DNA of 34,542 nucleotides from CAAGNP01 sp964611185 (GCA_964611185.1 CAZSXE010000021.1:1-34542), one strand, 5' to 3'. Positions 1 through 6,959 are shown, counted from the first letter of the stretch. The notes: a model not told the origin generated them from the letters alone. Numbers and translations: made by a program.

Positions 1-25
1 GAGCCAGGATCAAACTCTTCATTGT
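1..25 (-). rRNA. 16S ribosomal RNA, 5' end only
   Basis: The first 18 bases are the reverse complement of the universal 16S 5' sequence AGAGTTTGATCCTGGCTC. The seven bases before it on the minus strand (ACAATGA) match the extra 5' bases of mature 16S by position relative to E. coli. The gene runs leftward out of the window, so only its 5' tip is present. The exact mature 5' end is placed by analogy. No tRNA gene is visible near it. Confidence 0.93.
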
Positions 26-205
26 ATATGTTTTTATGTTTTAAGCTTATCCTGAAACTCTTTATTAGTACTTGTAATTTCTTCAAAGAAATTAACGCTA
101 TTATACTCTTTTCTTGGTACTTATTGTTGTACTTTGTTCTTCATTATGTCAATCAACTTTTGCCTTTCTTTATCGCCTCTTATCTTTCATTTCCGAAAGG
201 GAGCG
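26..205 (-). other. rRNA operon leader (transcribed spacer upstream of 16S)
   Basis: This AT-rich stretch lies between the promoter nearest the 16S gene (-7 box at 206-213) and the 16S 5' end, so it would be the 5' leader of the pre-rRNA, about 175 nt long. It contains a short inverted repeat, AATTTCTT/AAGAAATT, near 77-95 that could be part of a processing stem. The 68-residue plus-strand reading frame here looks like chance and has no family resemblance. Confidence 0.6.
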
Positions 206-237
206 CAAAGGTAAAGTGTTTGTTTTAATTCTCCAAA
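206..237 (-). promoter_or_regulatory. rRNA promoter P1 (nearest 16S)
   Basis: Read on the minus strand, a -33 element TTTG (234-237) and a -7 element TACCTTTG (206-213) are 20 bp apart. This matches the Bacteroidetes housekeeping consensus TTTG-N19 to 21-TAnnTTTG. The -7 box is followed by GCGCTCCC, the same in all three copies. Confidence 0.85.
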
Positions 238-342
238 TTTATTTTCATTATTTTTTATAAAATTTTGAAAATTTTGAAAACCATTTCAAATCACTTTTAT
301 CCCCCTGATCCATCTGCTCAATATCGTTTTCAAAAGGGAGCG

Positions 343-374
343 CAAAGGTATTTGTTTGATTTTAATTCTCCAAA
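343..374 (-). promoter_or_regulatory. rRNA promoter P2
   Basis: Second copy of the same arrangement on the minus strand: TTTG at 371-374, TACCTTTG at 343-350, spacer 20 bp, then GCGCTCCC. It is 137 bp upstream of P1, and the conserved block AATTTGGAGAATTAAAA surrounds the -33 box as in P1. Confidence 0.83.
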
Positions 375-467
375 TTTATTTTAAAAATTTTTGAAAAATA
401 TGAAAATTATGTCAAAACACTTTTATTCCCTCTCTACCTGCATCAATATCCTTTCTCAAAGGGAGCG

Positions 468-499
468 CAAAGGTATCTTCTTTGGCTCTATTCTCCAAA
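468..499 (-). promoter_or_regulatory. rRNA promoter P3 (farthest from 16S)
   Basis: Third copy on the minus strand: TTTG at 496-499, TACCTTTG at 468-475, spacer 20 bp, then GCGCTCCC. It is 125 bp upstream of P2. Spacer bases differ from the other copies while both boxes and the GCGCTCCC block are unchanged, as expected if the promoter elements are under selection. Confidence 0.82.
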
Positions 500-555
500 T
501 TTATTTTCATTATTTTTTGTAAAAAAAAGTAACTGCCTGATTGATAATGTGAAGA

Positions 556-786
556 TTAAAATAATCTCGGATAATTATCATCGAGATCTCTTAGAACAGT
601 ACTGATGATACAGTCTCTAAAAAAGGCAGCTTTAGAGTGAATATTATATTTTGAACAATAACTATCTATAAATGTTATCTCTTTCTGATTGAATCTGATG
701 CTTTTTTGGAAACGACGAACCATACTTTGGCTGTACCGCTTCTGAAAATCAGGATGAATTTTTCTATTTGATTTTTTCTTACTCAA
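556..786 (-). CDS. Small basic protein, possible ribbon-helix-helix type DNA-binding protein
   Basis: The 76-residue product begins with a very basic segment (MSKKKSNRK). A central stretch, RFNQKEITFIDSYCSKYNI at about 31-49, is followed by a helix-like segment (KAAFFRDCIIST) and the C terminus RDLDDNYPRLF. This strand-then-two-helices look resembles ribbon-helix-helix proteins, and I recall similar short conserved proteins in Bacteroidetes; the function is not established. The start is a TTG codon, since the next in-frame upstream codons reach a stop with no ATG. The first internal ATG (residue 22) would remove most of the basic tail. A TACCTTTG box lies only 13 bp upstream of the TTG. It shares strand with the 16S operon and ends just upstream of promoter P3. 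The gene could be a DNA-binding regulator; that is inference. Confidence 0.65.
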   Translation of the reverse strand: MSKKKSNRKIHPDFQKRYSQSMVRRFQKSIRFNQKEITFIDSYCSKYNIHSKAAFFRDCIISTVLRDLDDNYPRLF

Positions 787-799
787 TTCAATTTTTTTT

Positions 800-807
800 C
801 AAAGGTA
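800..807 (-). promoter_or_regulatory. Possible -7 box for the small 76-residue gene
   Basis: TACCTTTG on the minus strand, identical to the rRNA promoter -7 boxes, 13 bp before the TTG start. No TTTG is visible 19 to 21 bp upstream, so only half of the consensus is present. If it is used, the mRNA leader would be only a few bases long. Confidence 0.35.
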
Positions 808-995
808 ATTATTTATTTTAAATATGCATATCACCTTATTATAATATAGGTATCAGTTAATAATAAAGTTAATAATAATATTCCCTACTTTGGAAACTTA
901 TTGAATATCTCACAAATAATTTGCAATTTCTCTCTACATACCACACATAGTAATAATTATAACTATAAGGAATATTTTCTAAAGGTGATTATGAT

Positions 996-1003
996 TACCT
1001 TTG
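996..1003 (+). promoter_or_regulatory. Isolated plus-strand -7 box TACCTTTG
   Basis: An exact match to the rRNA -7 box, pointing toward the hairpin at 1039-1080. No TTTG occurs at the expected -33 position (TTTT at 975-978 is 17 bp away). If active it would give a transcript of about 75 nt ending at the hairpin. It may equally be chance in AT-rich DNA. Confidence 0.25.
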
Positions 1004-1030
1004 TACAGGTTTGGATATATAACCTAAGTA

Positions 1031-1085
1031 AAAAAACCAAGCATCGTTTTCATTGAAATACAATAATGAAAACGATGCTTTTTAT
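1031..1085 (-). terminator. Strong intrinsic terminator after rng, potentially bidirectional
   Basis: A perfect 16-bp inverted repeat (1039-1054 and 1065-1080, arms AAGCATCGTTTTCATT) encloses a 10-nt loop. On the minus strand, after rng, the stem is followed by GG and then seven T. On the plus strand it is followed by TTTTATAAT after the final TT of the stem. It would end the HU/COX24-like/rng transcript and could also stop transcription from the left. Confidence 0.85.
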
Positions 1086-1112
1086 AATATACAATATGTA
1101 ATATTAGATAGA

Positions 1113-2666
1113 CTATTCTATCTTTTCTCCTTTTTGATTGACAAAAACAAATTCAAGAAGCTGTAACTCCGTATGAGATTCAATTTTAATGGCACACTTG
1201 TATGTTTTCTCCCATCTTTTTTTAATAGACTTAAAAAAGCCTTTCGTGAGGTATGCCTCCACAAGGGGATTTACTTGAAGAGTGAGATTTTTAATTTTCT
1301 TATCCACCACATAAAAAGAGAGTGAACGCTCAATAGTCTCATCAATAATTATACTTGACGAAATTTTTCCAGTACCGCCACACATCGGGCAAGTTTCTTG
1401 AGTATTTACCTCAGTAGCAGCTCGCACCCTCTGACGGGTAATCTGCATTAGTCCGAATTTGGTAAGTGGTAGAATATTGTGCTTAGCTCTGTCATTGGCC
1501 ATCAACTCCTGCATGTGTTTAAGAAGAAGTGCCCTGTGTTCATTGGTATCCATGTCAATAAAATCGACAATGATGATGCCCCCCATATCCCTAAGTTTCA
1601 ACTGCCGCGCAATTTCATCCGCTGCGTGACAATTCACATCATAAGCATTCTGCTCCTGATCTTTTCCAGATTTTACCCTGGTTCCGCTATTAACATCCAC
1701 TACATGCAATGCCTCAGTATGCTCAATCACTAAGTATGCACCTTGTTTAATCGGAACGACCTTCCCAAAAGCTGATTTTATCTGCTTAACCACATCAAAG
1801 TGGTCAAGAATTGGCTCGTGTCCATTATACAGCTTAACAATATCAGTAAGTTCAGGGGAAATAAGAGAAATATACTCCTTTATCTCCTCAAACACACTTT
1901 CATCGTTAACATAAATATTTGAGAAAGAATCATTTAACAAATCACGCAGGATGGTGGTTGTCTTGCTGTTTTCTGAGAAAAGCAATTGAGGAGTTTTTTG
2001 AGTAGCCATCTTCTTCCACGAATCTTCCCATTTGGAGACAAGCATTTTAAGTTCAGCATCAAGAACTGCTGCTTTCTTCCCCTCGGCGGCAGTCCTAATA
2101 ATTACTCCATAGTTTGGAGGGAGTATGCTGTACATCAATCTTTCGAGACGATTTTTTTCTCCTTTGGCAGAAATTTTCTGCGATATGCTCACTTTTTCTC
2201 CGAAAGGCAGAAGAACAATATTTCTTCCAGCAATAGATATTTCTGCTGTTAATCTTGAACCCTTCGTAGAAATAGGTTCTTTCACTATCTGAACGACAAT
2301 AGGCTGCCCCGGTTTCAGAACATTTTCAATCTTACCCTCTTTTTCAAGGATATTACCTATATTAATACTTTTATAAAAGGATGAGAAATCTTTATTAGGA
2401 TTCAACTGCTTAGTAAAAGAATCAAAAGACTTGAAATTAAGGCCTAAATCCAAATAGTGTACAAAAGCATCTTTTTTATCACCTATATCTACAAAGGCAG
2501 CATTAAGGGTAGGGATAAGTTTTTTTACTTTTCCCAAATATACATCACCGACGGTAAATGTCCGTCCATCGTTCTGCTCTTTATTCAACTCCGTGAGACG
2601 ATGATTCTCGATAAGAGCAATCGTTATCTCAGCAGGGCTGACATCAATAATTAAATCCTTCTCCAT
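1113..2666 (-). CDS. rng: Ribonuclease G (RNase E/G family)
   Basis: Single-strand-specific endoribonuclease for 16S 5'-end maturation and mRNA decay, acting in the cytoplasm. At 517 residues it has the size of RNase G and lacks the long C-terminal scaffold of RNase E. An S1-like RNA-binding segment starts at about 36 (GRTFTVGDVYLGKV). The catalytic core has the two metal-binding aspartates in DVNSG (D324) and VDFIDMD (D368, with D371 nearby). The zinc-link motif CPMCGGTGK (C426, C429) joins subunits. It is the last gene of a minus-strand group with the COX24-like gene and HU, 97 bp downstream of the former, and it is followed by a strong terminator. A 14-bp hairpin in the 97-bp gap may set its level relative to the upstream genes. 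Family assignment is firm. Confidence 0.96.
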   Translation of the reverse strand: MEKDLIIDVSPAEITIALIENHRLTELNKEQNDGRTFTVGDVYLGKVKKLIPTLNAAFVDIGDKKDAFVHYLDLGLNFKSFDSFTKQLNPNKDFSSFYKSINIGNILEKEGKIENVLKPGQPIVVQIVKEPISTKGSRLTAEISIAGRNIVLLPFGEKVSISQKISAKGEKNRLERLMYSILPPNYGVIIRTAAEGKKAAVLDAELKMLVSKWEDSWKKMATQKTPQLLFSENSKTTTILRDLLNDSFSNIYVNDESVFEEIKEYISLISPELTDIVKLYNGHEPILDHFDVVKQIKSAFGKVVPIKQGAYLVIEHTEALHVVDVNSGTRVKSGKDQEQNAYDVNCHAADEIARQLKLRDMGGIIIVDFIDMDTNEHRALLLKHMQELMANDRAKHNILPLTKFGLMQITRQRVRAATEVNTQETCPMCGGTGKISSSIIIDETIERSLSFYVVDKKIKNLTLQVNPLVEAYLTKGFFKSIKKRWEKTYKCAIKIESHTELQLLEFVFVNQKGEKIE

Positions 2667-2686
2667 CCAATATTTTTAAAATAATA

Positions 2687-2736
2687 ATAATCTAAAGCAG
2701 CTCTCAAAGAAAAACAATGAACCTGCTTTAGATTAT
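2687..2736 (-). terminator. Hairpin between the COX24-like gene and rng (possible attenuator)
   Basis: A perfect 14-bp inverted repeat (2687-2700 and 2723-2736, arms ATAATCTAAAGCAG) encloses a 22-nt loop. On the minus strand it is followed by ATTATTATTTTAAAAAT, T-rich but not a clean T run. It could partly terminate or protect the HU/COX24-like message while letting some transcription reach rng. Its role is inferred. Confidence 0.45.
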
Positions 2737-2763
2737 AAACTACATTAAGACAATAATGTCCAA

Positions 2764-2853
2764 TTATCTCTTTTTATGTCTGTTCTTGCGCAAACGTTTC
2801 TTACGTTTGTGCGTTGACATTTTATGTCTTTTTCTCTTTTTTCCGCTTGGCAT
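2764..2853 (-). CDS. 29-residue COX24/AURKAIP1-domain basic protein (bS22/mS38-like)
   Basis: On the minus strand, ATG at 2851-2853 opens a 29-codon frame ending in TAA at 2764-2766. The product is almost only Lys, Arg and His: it starts MPSGKKRKRHKMSTHKRKK and ends RLRKNRHKKR. This is the pattern of the very short AURKAIP1/COX24-domain proteins that are conserved in Bacteroidetes. The family is related to mitochondrial mS38 and actinobacterial bS22, which bind the small ribosomal subunit. It starts 8 nt after the HU stop codon, so it is very probably cotranscribed with HU. It is too short for usual gene-finding cutoffs. A ribosomal role in this organism is inferred from family membership. 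Confidence 0.85.
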   Translation of the reverse strand: MPSGKKRKRHKMSTHKRKKRLRKNRHKKR

Positions 2854-2861
2854 AATATTAA

Positions 2862-3146
2862 TTATTTAACATTGTTTTTAACTTTATTCACAAAAACCTT
2901 GGCAGGTTTAAATGCTGGAATACTGTGCTCAGGGATAACAATAGTCTTACCCTTTGAAATATTTCGAGCTGTTTTGGTAGCACGTTTTTTTACAATAAAA
3001 CTGCCGAATCCCCGAAGATAAACATTCTTCTCTTTTGCTAATGAGCCTTTTACACTCTCCATGAAAGCTTCTACAACATTTTGAACATTAAATTTTTCCA
3101 AACCTGTAGCTTTTGAGACTTCATTTACAATATCTGCTTTTGTCAT
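2862..3146 (-). CDS. hup: HU/IHF-family DNA-binding protein
   Basis: Histone-like nucleoid protein that bends and compacts DNA as a dimer. The 94-residue length is typical. The N-terminal dimerisation helices begin MTKADIVNEV. RGFGSF (45-50) is the HU signature turn, and the beta arm ends in the conserved PAFKPAK (77-83). The stretch RNISKGKTIVIPEHSIPAF corresponds to the DNA-contacting arm that usually reads RNPxTGxxIxIPA; here GKTIVIPEHSIP replaces the usual arm-tip sequence. It is first in the HU/COX24-like/rng group, with its own promoter at 3189-3219 and a 5' UTR of about 35 nt. HU versus IHF cannot be separated by sequence alone in this phylum. Confidence 0.95.
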   Translation of the reverse strand: MTKADIVNEVSKATGLEKFNVQNVVEAFMESVKGSLAKEKNVYLRGFGSFIVKKRATKTARNISKGKTIVIPEHSIPAFKPAKVFVNKVKNNVK

Positions 3147-3188
3147 AATTATATATAAATTAAAAAATTACATTCAAATTTTGAGATG

Positions 3189-3219
3189 CAAAAGTATTCT
3201 TATTTTTTGAATTAACAAA
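3189..3219 (-). promoter_or_regulatory. Promoter of the HU operon
   Basis: On the minus strand, TTTG at 3216-3219 and TACTTTTG at 3189-3196 are separated by 19 bp, a good fit to TTTG-N19-TAnnTTTG. It lies about 45 bp before the HU start codon and is back to back with the lon promoter. Confidence 0.75.
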
Positions 3220-3278
3220 ATGTTATATATATTTTTTTCAAATATCTATGTTTTTATCTTTGGCATAAAGATTGACAT

Positions 3279-3309
3279 TTTGCACTGAAATACTTTATTT
3301 ATAAATTTG
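3279..3309 (+). promoter_or_regulatory. Promoter of lon
   Basis: TTTG at 3279-3282 and TAAATTTG at 3302-3309 are separated by 19 bp, a good fit to the Bacteroidetes consensus. Transcription would begin around 3315, giving a leader of about 28 nt before the ATG at 3343. The in-frame TTG at 3307 lies inside this -7 box and therefore cannot be the start codon if this promoter is used. Confidence 0.75.
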
Positions 3310-3342
3310 CAGTTTAATTACTGCCATAATGGCACATCATAT

Positions 3343-5748
3343 ATGAAAAAAGATAATTATTTGTTTGACACGAGCAGTGGTGAGGTGAATATTCTTCCTG
3401 TTATGAGTATGGATTCTGTTCAAAAGCTAAACGAAGGAGAACTTCCCGATACGCTTCCAATCCTTGCATTGAGAAACGCAGTACTTTTTCCTTCAACAGT
3501 AATACCTATTTCGGTAGGAAGAGAGAAATCCATTAAATTAGTAAGAGACGCATACAAAAGCAGCAAAATATTAGGAGCAGTTTCCCAAATAGATTTTGAA
3601 ATTGAAGATCCCAACATAATTGACCTATTTGATATAGGTACATTGGCAAGAATTCTTAAAATAATTGAGATGCCCGATGGCACCATTACCGCCATACTTC
3701 AGGGAGCAAAAAGATTTAAAATAATTGAAGAGACTACCGACAAACCTTATCTTTTTGCAAGAGTCAAATATCTTGATGATATATTGACTAAAAAAGAGGA
3801 CCGAGAGATGAATACCCTCGCCTCCACAATAAAAGATACAGCTCTGCATATTATCAAAATGTCTCCTCACCTCCCTCAGGAAGCCTCTTTTGCTATAAAA
3901 AATATTGAAGGAAATGAATTTCTTACTAATTTCATCGCCTCAAGCATTGAAATAGAAAATCCTCTCGAAAAAATGCAGCTTCTCAAAGAAAACCACATCA
4001 ACATCAGGGCGATGAAACTTCTTGAGATTCTAAACAGACAAGTGGATATTCTCAAGCTCAAGGACGATATTCAGCAGAAAGTCCGCTCCGAAATGGACCA
4101 GCAACAGAGAGAATACTACCTTAATAACCAGCTTAAAACTATTCAGGAAGAGTTGGGAATAGATTCCGAAACTTCAGATGCCAATGAATTAAGGCAAAAA
4201 GCAAGAGTTAAGAAATGGCCTAAATATGTAGCAGAAGTATTTGAAACGGAATTAAAAAAATTAGAAAAATCCAATCCTAATTCCCCTGATTACAATATAC
4301 AGTATCAATATATACAATTTTTGGTGGATCTCCCATGGGATGATATGACTAAGGACAATCTTGATTTGAATCATGCTCAGAAAGTGCTTGATAAAGATCA
4401 TTTCGGTCTTGACACAGTAAAAGAAAGGATAATTGAGTATCTGGCTGTCCTTAAACTGAAAGGAGATATGAAATCCCCTATATTATGCCTGTATGGCCCT
4501 CCGGGGGTGGGTAAAACATCTCTTGGAAAATCTATTGCAAGGGCTCTCGGAAGAAAATATGAGAGAATTTCCCTTGGTGGACTTCACGATGAATCTGAAA
4601 TTCGCGGCCACAGACGCACATATATTGGGGCTATGCCCGGAAGAATTATACAGAATATCAAAAGAGCAGGTAGCTCCAATCCAGTAATTGTCCTTGACGA
4701 AATAGATAAGATTAGTCAAGATTTCAAAGGAGATCCGGCTTATGCTCTTCTTGAGGTACTTGATCCCGAGCAGAACAACACATTCCACGATAATTACATA
4801 GATGTAGATTACGATTTATCAAAAGTTCTATTCATTACTACAGCCAACAATATCAGCACCATCCACCCTGCTCTAAGGGACAGAATGGAAATGATACAGG
4901 TTTCAGGCTATTTACCGGAGGAAAAGGTAAGTATCGCACAAGGATACCTTATTCCCAAACAGTTGGAAGCTCACGGACTTAAAAAATCTCAACTAAAGAT
5001 ATCTAAATCATCTATTGATAAAATTATTGACGAATACACTCGTGAATCGGGCGTAAGGGGGCTTGACAAGCAAATTGCAAAAGTGGCCCGTGTCAGTGCG
5101 AAGAAAATTGCAATCGGAGAAACATCCTCTGTCTCGATAAAGCCGGAAGATGTCAGAGAGATTCTCGGGATACCAACAAATATCCACGATATGCAGAAAG
5201 GCAACGAGGCTCCCGGAGTGGTAACAGGACTTGCGTGGACTGAAAACGGCGGAGAAATACTATTTGTGGAGTGCAGTCTGAGTGAAGGTAAAGGGGTCCT
5301 TACGATGACAGGAAATCTCGGAGATGTCATGAAAGAGTCCACAACTATAGCATACCAATATATAAAGGCGCACCCTTCTATGATTAATATGACCGCCAAA
5401 ACCGTTGCAGAAAAGGATATACACATTCATGTTCCGGAGGGGGCTATTCCTAAAGACGGGCCATCAGCCGGTATTACTATGGTGAGCGCTATGGCTTCAG
5501 CATTTATGGGAAAAATGGTCCGCTCAGGGATAGCAATGACTGGTGAAATGACACTTCGAGGGAAAGTGCTTCCTGTGGGAGGTATCAAAGAAAAAATCCT
5601 CGCTGCCAAAAGGGCAGGCATTAAAACCATAATTTTATCACAGGATAATGAGAAAGACATAAAAGACATCAAAGATATATATATAAATGGTCTCTCTTTT
5701 GTCTATGTCAATGAAATATCTGAAGTTATAAAATATATTTTCGAGTAA
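3343..5748 (+). CDS. lon: ATP-dependent Lon protease
   Basis: Cytoplasmic homo-oligomeric AAA+ serine protease that degrades misfolded and regulatory proteins. The product is 801 residues from the ATG at 3343, the usual Lon size. Order: N-terminal LON substrate-binding domain (LPILALRNAVLFPSTVIPI at about 37-55), coiled-coil region, AAA+ module with Walker A GPPGVGKT (385-392) and Walker B VIVLDEID (448-455), then the protease domain with the Ser-Lys dyad in GPSAG (S708) and GGIKEK (K751). The start is chosen because the longer frame from TTG 3307 begins inside the promoter. No HrcA or CtsR-type site is evident in the leader. ung follows after 14 nt and is probably cotranscribed. All catalytic residues are present. 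Confidence 0.97.
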   Translation: MKKDNYLFDTSSGEVNILPVMSMDSVQKLNEGELPDTLPILALRNAVLFPSTVIPISVGREKSIKLVRDAYKSSKILGAVSQIDFEIEDPNIIDLFDIGTLARILKIIEMPDGTITAILQGAKRFKIIEETTDKPYLFARVKYLDDILTKKEDREMNTLASTIKDTALHIIKMSPHLPQEASFAIKNIEGNEFLTNFIASSIEIENPLEKMQLLKENHINIRAMKLLEILNRQVDILKLKDDIQQKVRSEMDQQQREYYLNNQLKTIQEELGIDSETSDANELRQKARVKKWPKYVAEVFETELKKLEKSNPNSPDYNIQYQYIQFLVDLPWDDMTKDNLDLNHAQKVLDKDHFGLDTVKERIIEYLAVLKLKGDMKSPILCLYGPPGVGKTSLGKSIARALGRKYERISLGGLHDESEIRGHRRTYIGAMPGRIIQNIKRAGSSNPVIVLDEIDKISQDFKGDPAYALLEVLDPEQNNTFHDNYIDVDYDLSKVLFITTANNISTIHPALRDRMEMIQVSGYLPEEKVSIAQGYLIPKQLEAHGLKKSQLKISKSSIDKIIDEYTRESGVRGLDKQIAKVARVSAKKIAIGETSSVSIKPEDVREILGIPTNIHDMQKGNEAPGVVTGLAWTENGGEILFVECSLSEGKGVLTMTGNLGDVMKESTTIAYQYIKAHPSMINMTAKTVAEKDIHIHVPEGAIPKDGPSAGITMVSAMASAFMGKMVRSGIAMTGEMTLRGKVLPVGGIKEKILAAKRAGIKTIILSQDNEKDIKDIKDIYINGLSFVYVNEISEVIKYIFE

Positions 5749-5762
5749 TATATTAATAAGGT

Positions 5763-6428
5763 ATGGATGTAAAAATTAATGAATCCTGGAAACAAGTACT
5801 TAATAAAGAATTCGATAAGCCCTATTTTAAAGAGCTTGTCGAATTTTTACATAACGAAAAGAGAATCGGAAAAGCAATTTATCCCCCAGGATCGCTAATT
5901 TTTAATGCTTTTGAGCTCACCCCTTTTGATAAAGTAAAAGTCGTTATCCTCGGACAGGATCCCTACCACGGAGCAGGGCAGGCAGAAGGCCTATCCTTTT
6001 CGGTTCCTGAAGGGGTAACTCCTCCCCCGTCTTTGAAAAATATTTACAAAGAAATAAATTCCGACTTAGGCATAGATACGGCTAACAGAAGCGGTTCTCT
6101 GAAGAAATGGAGCAGTCAAGGTGTATTTCTTCTCAATGCTGTTTTGACTGTAAGGGCATCGGAACCCGCTTCACACAGTAATAAAGGGTGGGAAACATTC
6201 ACAGATGCTGTAATAAAATCTATTTCGGACAATAAAACAGGGGTTGTTTTCCTCCTTTGGGGGAACTATGCAAGGAGCAAACGGGGACTCATCGATTCTT
6301 CAAAACACTTCATATTGGAAGCTCCTCATCCATCACCCCTTGCAAGAGGCGCATTTTTCGGATGCAGACATTTTTCAAAAACAAATCAAATTCTCAAGGA
6401 AGAGAACAAGGCACCTATTGAGTGGTGA
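5763..6428 (+). CDS. ung: Uracil-DNA glycosylase, family 1
   Basis: Base-excision-repair enzyme that removes uracil from DNA. The 221-residue length is normal for family 1. The water-activating motif GQDPYH lies at 64-69 (catalytic D66) and the DNA-intercalation motif HPSPLA at 189-194 (H189). LLWGNYA near 166-172 contains the conserved Asn-proximal segment of the uracil pocket. The gene is 14 nt after lon on the same strand, without a separate promoter that I can see, so readthrough from lon is likely. Both motifs are intact, so the enzyme should be active. Confidence 0.97.
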   Translation: MDVKINESWKQVLNKEFDKPYFKELVEFLHNEKRIGKAIYPPGSLIFNAFELTPFDKVKVVILGQDPYHGAGQAEGLSFSVPEGVTPPPSLKNIYKEINSDLGIDTANRSGSLKKWSSQGVFLLNAVLTVRASEPASHSNKGWETFTDAVIKSISDNKTGVVFLLWGNYARSKRGLIDSSKHFILEAPHPSPLARGAFFGCRHFSKTNQILKEENKAPIEW

Positions 6429-6436
6429 TTTTTTTA

Positions 6437-6444
6437 TATCTTTG
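6437..6444 (+). promoter_or_regulatory. Possible -7 box before coaD
   Basis: TATCTTTG occurs 26 bp before the coaD start codon in the 42-bp gap after ung. No TTTG is present 19 to 21 bp upstream; ATTG at 6417-6420 is 16 bp away. It could provide a weak internal promoter for coaD and the genes after it. Confidence 0.4.
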
Positions 6445-6470
6445 TAAGATATTATTTATTACATTATTCA

Positions 6471-6959
6471 ATGAAAATTGCCATTTTTCCCGGGTCTTTT
6501 GATCCTTTTACAGCCGGTCATCTTGATGTTCTTAATTCTGCATTGAAAATATTCGACAAGGTAATCATTGCGGTAGGCTATAATATGTTAAAAAAAGGAT
6601 TTTTCACTCACGAAACAAGGGTGCAAATAATCAAAGATTCAATTATTGATTTGGTGGATGCCGGAGCCAATATTGAAGTGTGTTCTTTTACAGGGCTTAC
6701 CGTGGATTTATGCAGAAAATATGGGGCTCATTTCGTCGTGAGGGGACTTAGAACCACCACAGATTTTGAACTCGAATCGGTAATTTCTCAAGCAAATAAA
6801 AAAATGTTCCCTGAAATAGTCTCAGTCTTTATTCCTGCATCTGGGGAGTATTCATTCATCTCCTCAACAGTTGTGAGAGATGTCATAATTAACGGAGGAG
6901 ATCCGAAGCTCTTTATGCCTAAAAACATTGATATTAACAAATATATTCTTTCAAAATGA
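6471..6959 (+). CDS. coaD: Pantetheine-phosphate adenylyltransferase
   Basis: Penultimate step of coenzyme A synthesis: 4'-phosphopantetheine plus ATP gives dephospho-CoA and pyrophosphate. The 162-residue product has the nucleotidyltransferase signature PGSFDPFTAGH (7-17, with H17 in the TxGH motif), the RGLRTTTDFE segment that lines the substrate pocket, and ISSTVVRD (130-137), matching the family ISSTxVR motif. The stop codon overlaps the next start as ATGA (6956-6959), so translation of the thioredoxin-like gene is probably coupled to coaD. There is no biochemical reason visible for that pairing. Confidence 0.96.
   Translation: MKIAIFPGSFDPFTAGHLDVLNSALKIFDKVIIAVGYNMLKKGFFTHETRVQIIKDSIIDLVDAGANIEVCSFTGLTVDLCRKYGAHFVVRGLRTTTDFELESVISQANKKMFPEIVSVFIPASGEYSFISSTVVRDVIINGGDPKLFMPKNIDINKYILSK

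Larger units (their letters stand above)
190..539 (-). repeat. Three tandem promoter-bearing repeats upstream of 16S
   Basis: Three direct repeat units of about 100 to 130 bp (roughly 190-317, 318-441 and 442-539) each hold GGGAGCGCAAAGGTA, then CTCCAAATTTATTTT, then a very AT-rich segment. The first two also share a CACTTTTAT segment and end in CTGC. The similarity extends beyond the promoter boxes, which suggests duplication of a whole unit and not convergent boxes. Confidence 0.8.
787..1112. other. Intergenic region of 326 bp
   Basis: This region separates the small 76-residue gene from the end of rng. It holds the possible -7 box at 800-807, an imperfect palindrome at 981-1002 (AAAGGT ... 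ACCTTT arms), a plus-strand TACCTTTG at 996-1003 and the strong hairpin at 1039-1080. The rest (about 820-980) is very AT-rich and I see no gene in it. Confidence 0.6.

Noticed and set aside
26..205. Riboswitch or antiterminator structure in the rRNA leader
   Set aside because: Only a short AATTTCTT/AAGAAATT repeat is visible; nothing matches a boxA-like or riboswitch pattern that I can support.
22..228. 68-residue plus-strand reading frame in the rRNA leader
   Set aside because: It runs antisense to the pre-rRNA leader, overlaps the 16S tip and promoter P1, has low-complexity hydrophobic composition and no family resemblance.
4989..5426. 145-residue minus-strand frame opposite lon
   Set aside because: Antisense shadow of the Lon protease domain, whose sense translation carries the catalytic residues.
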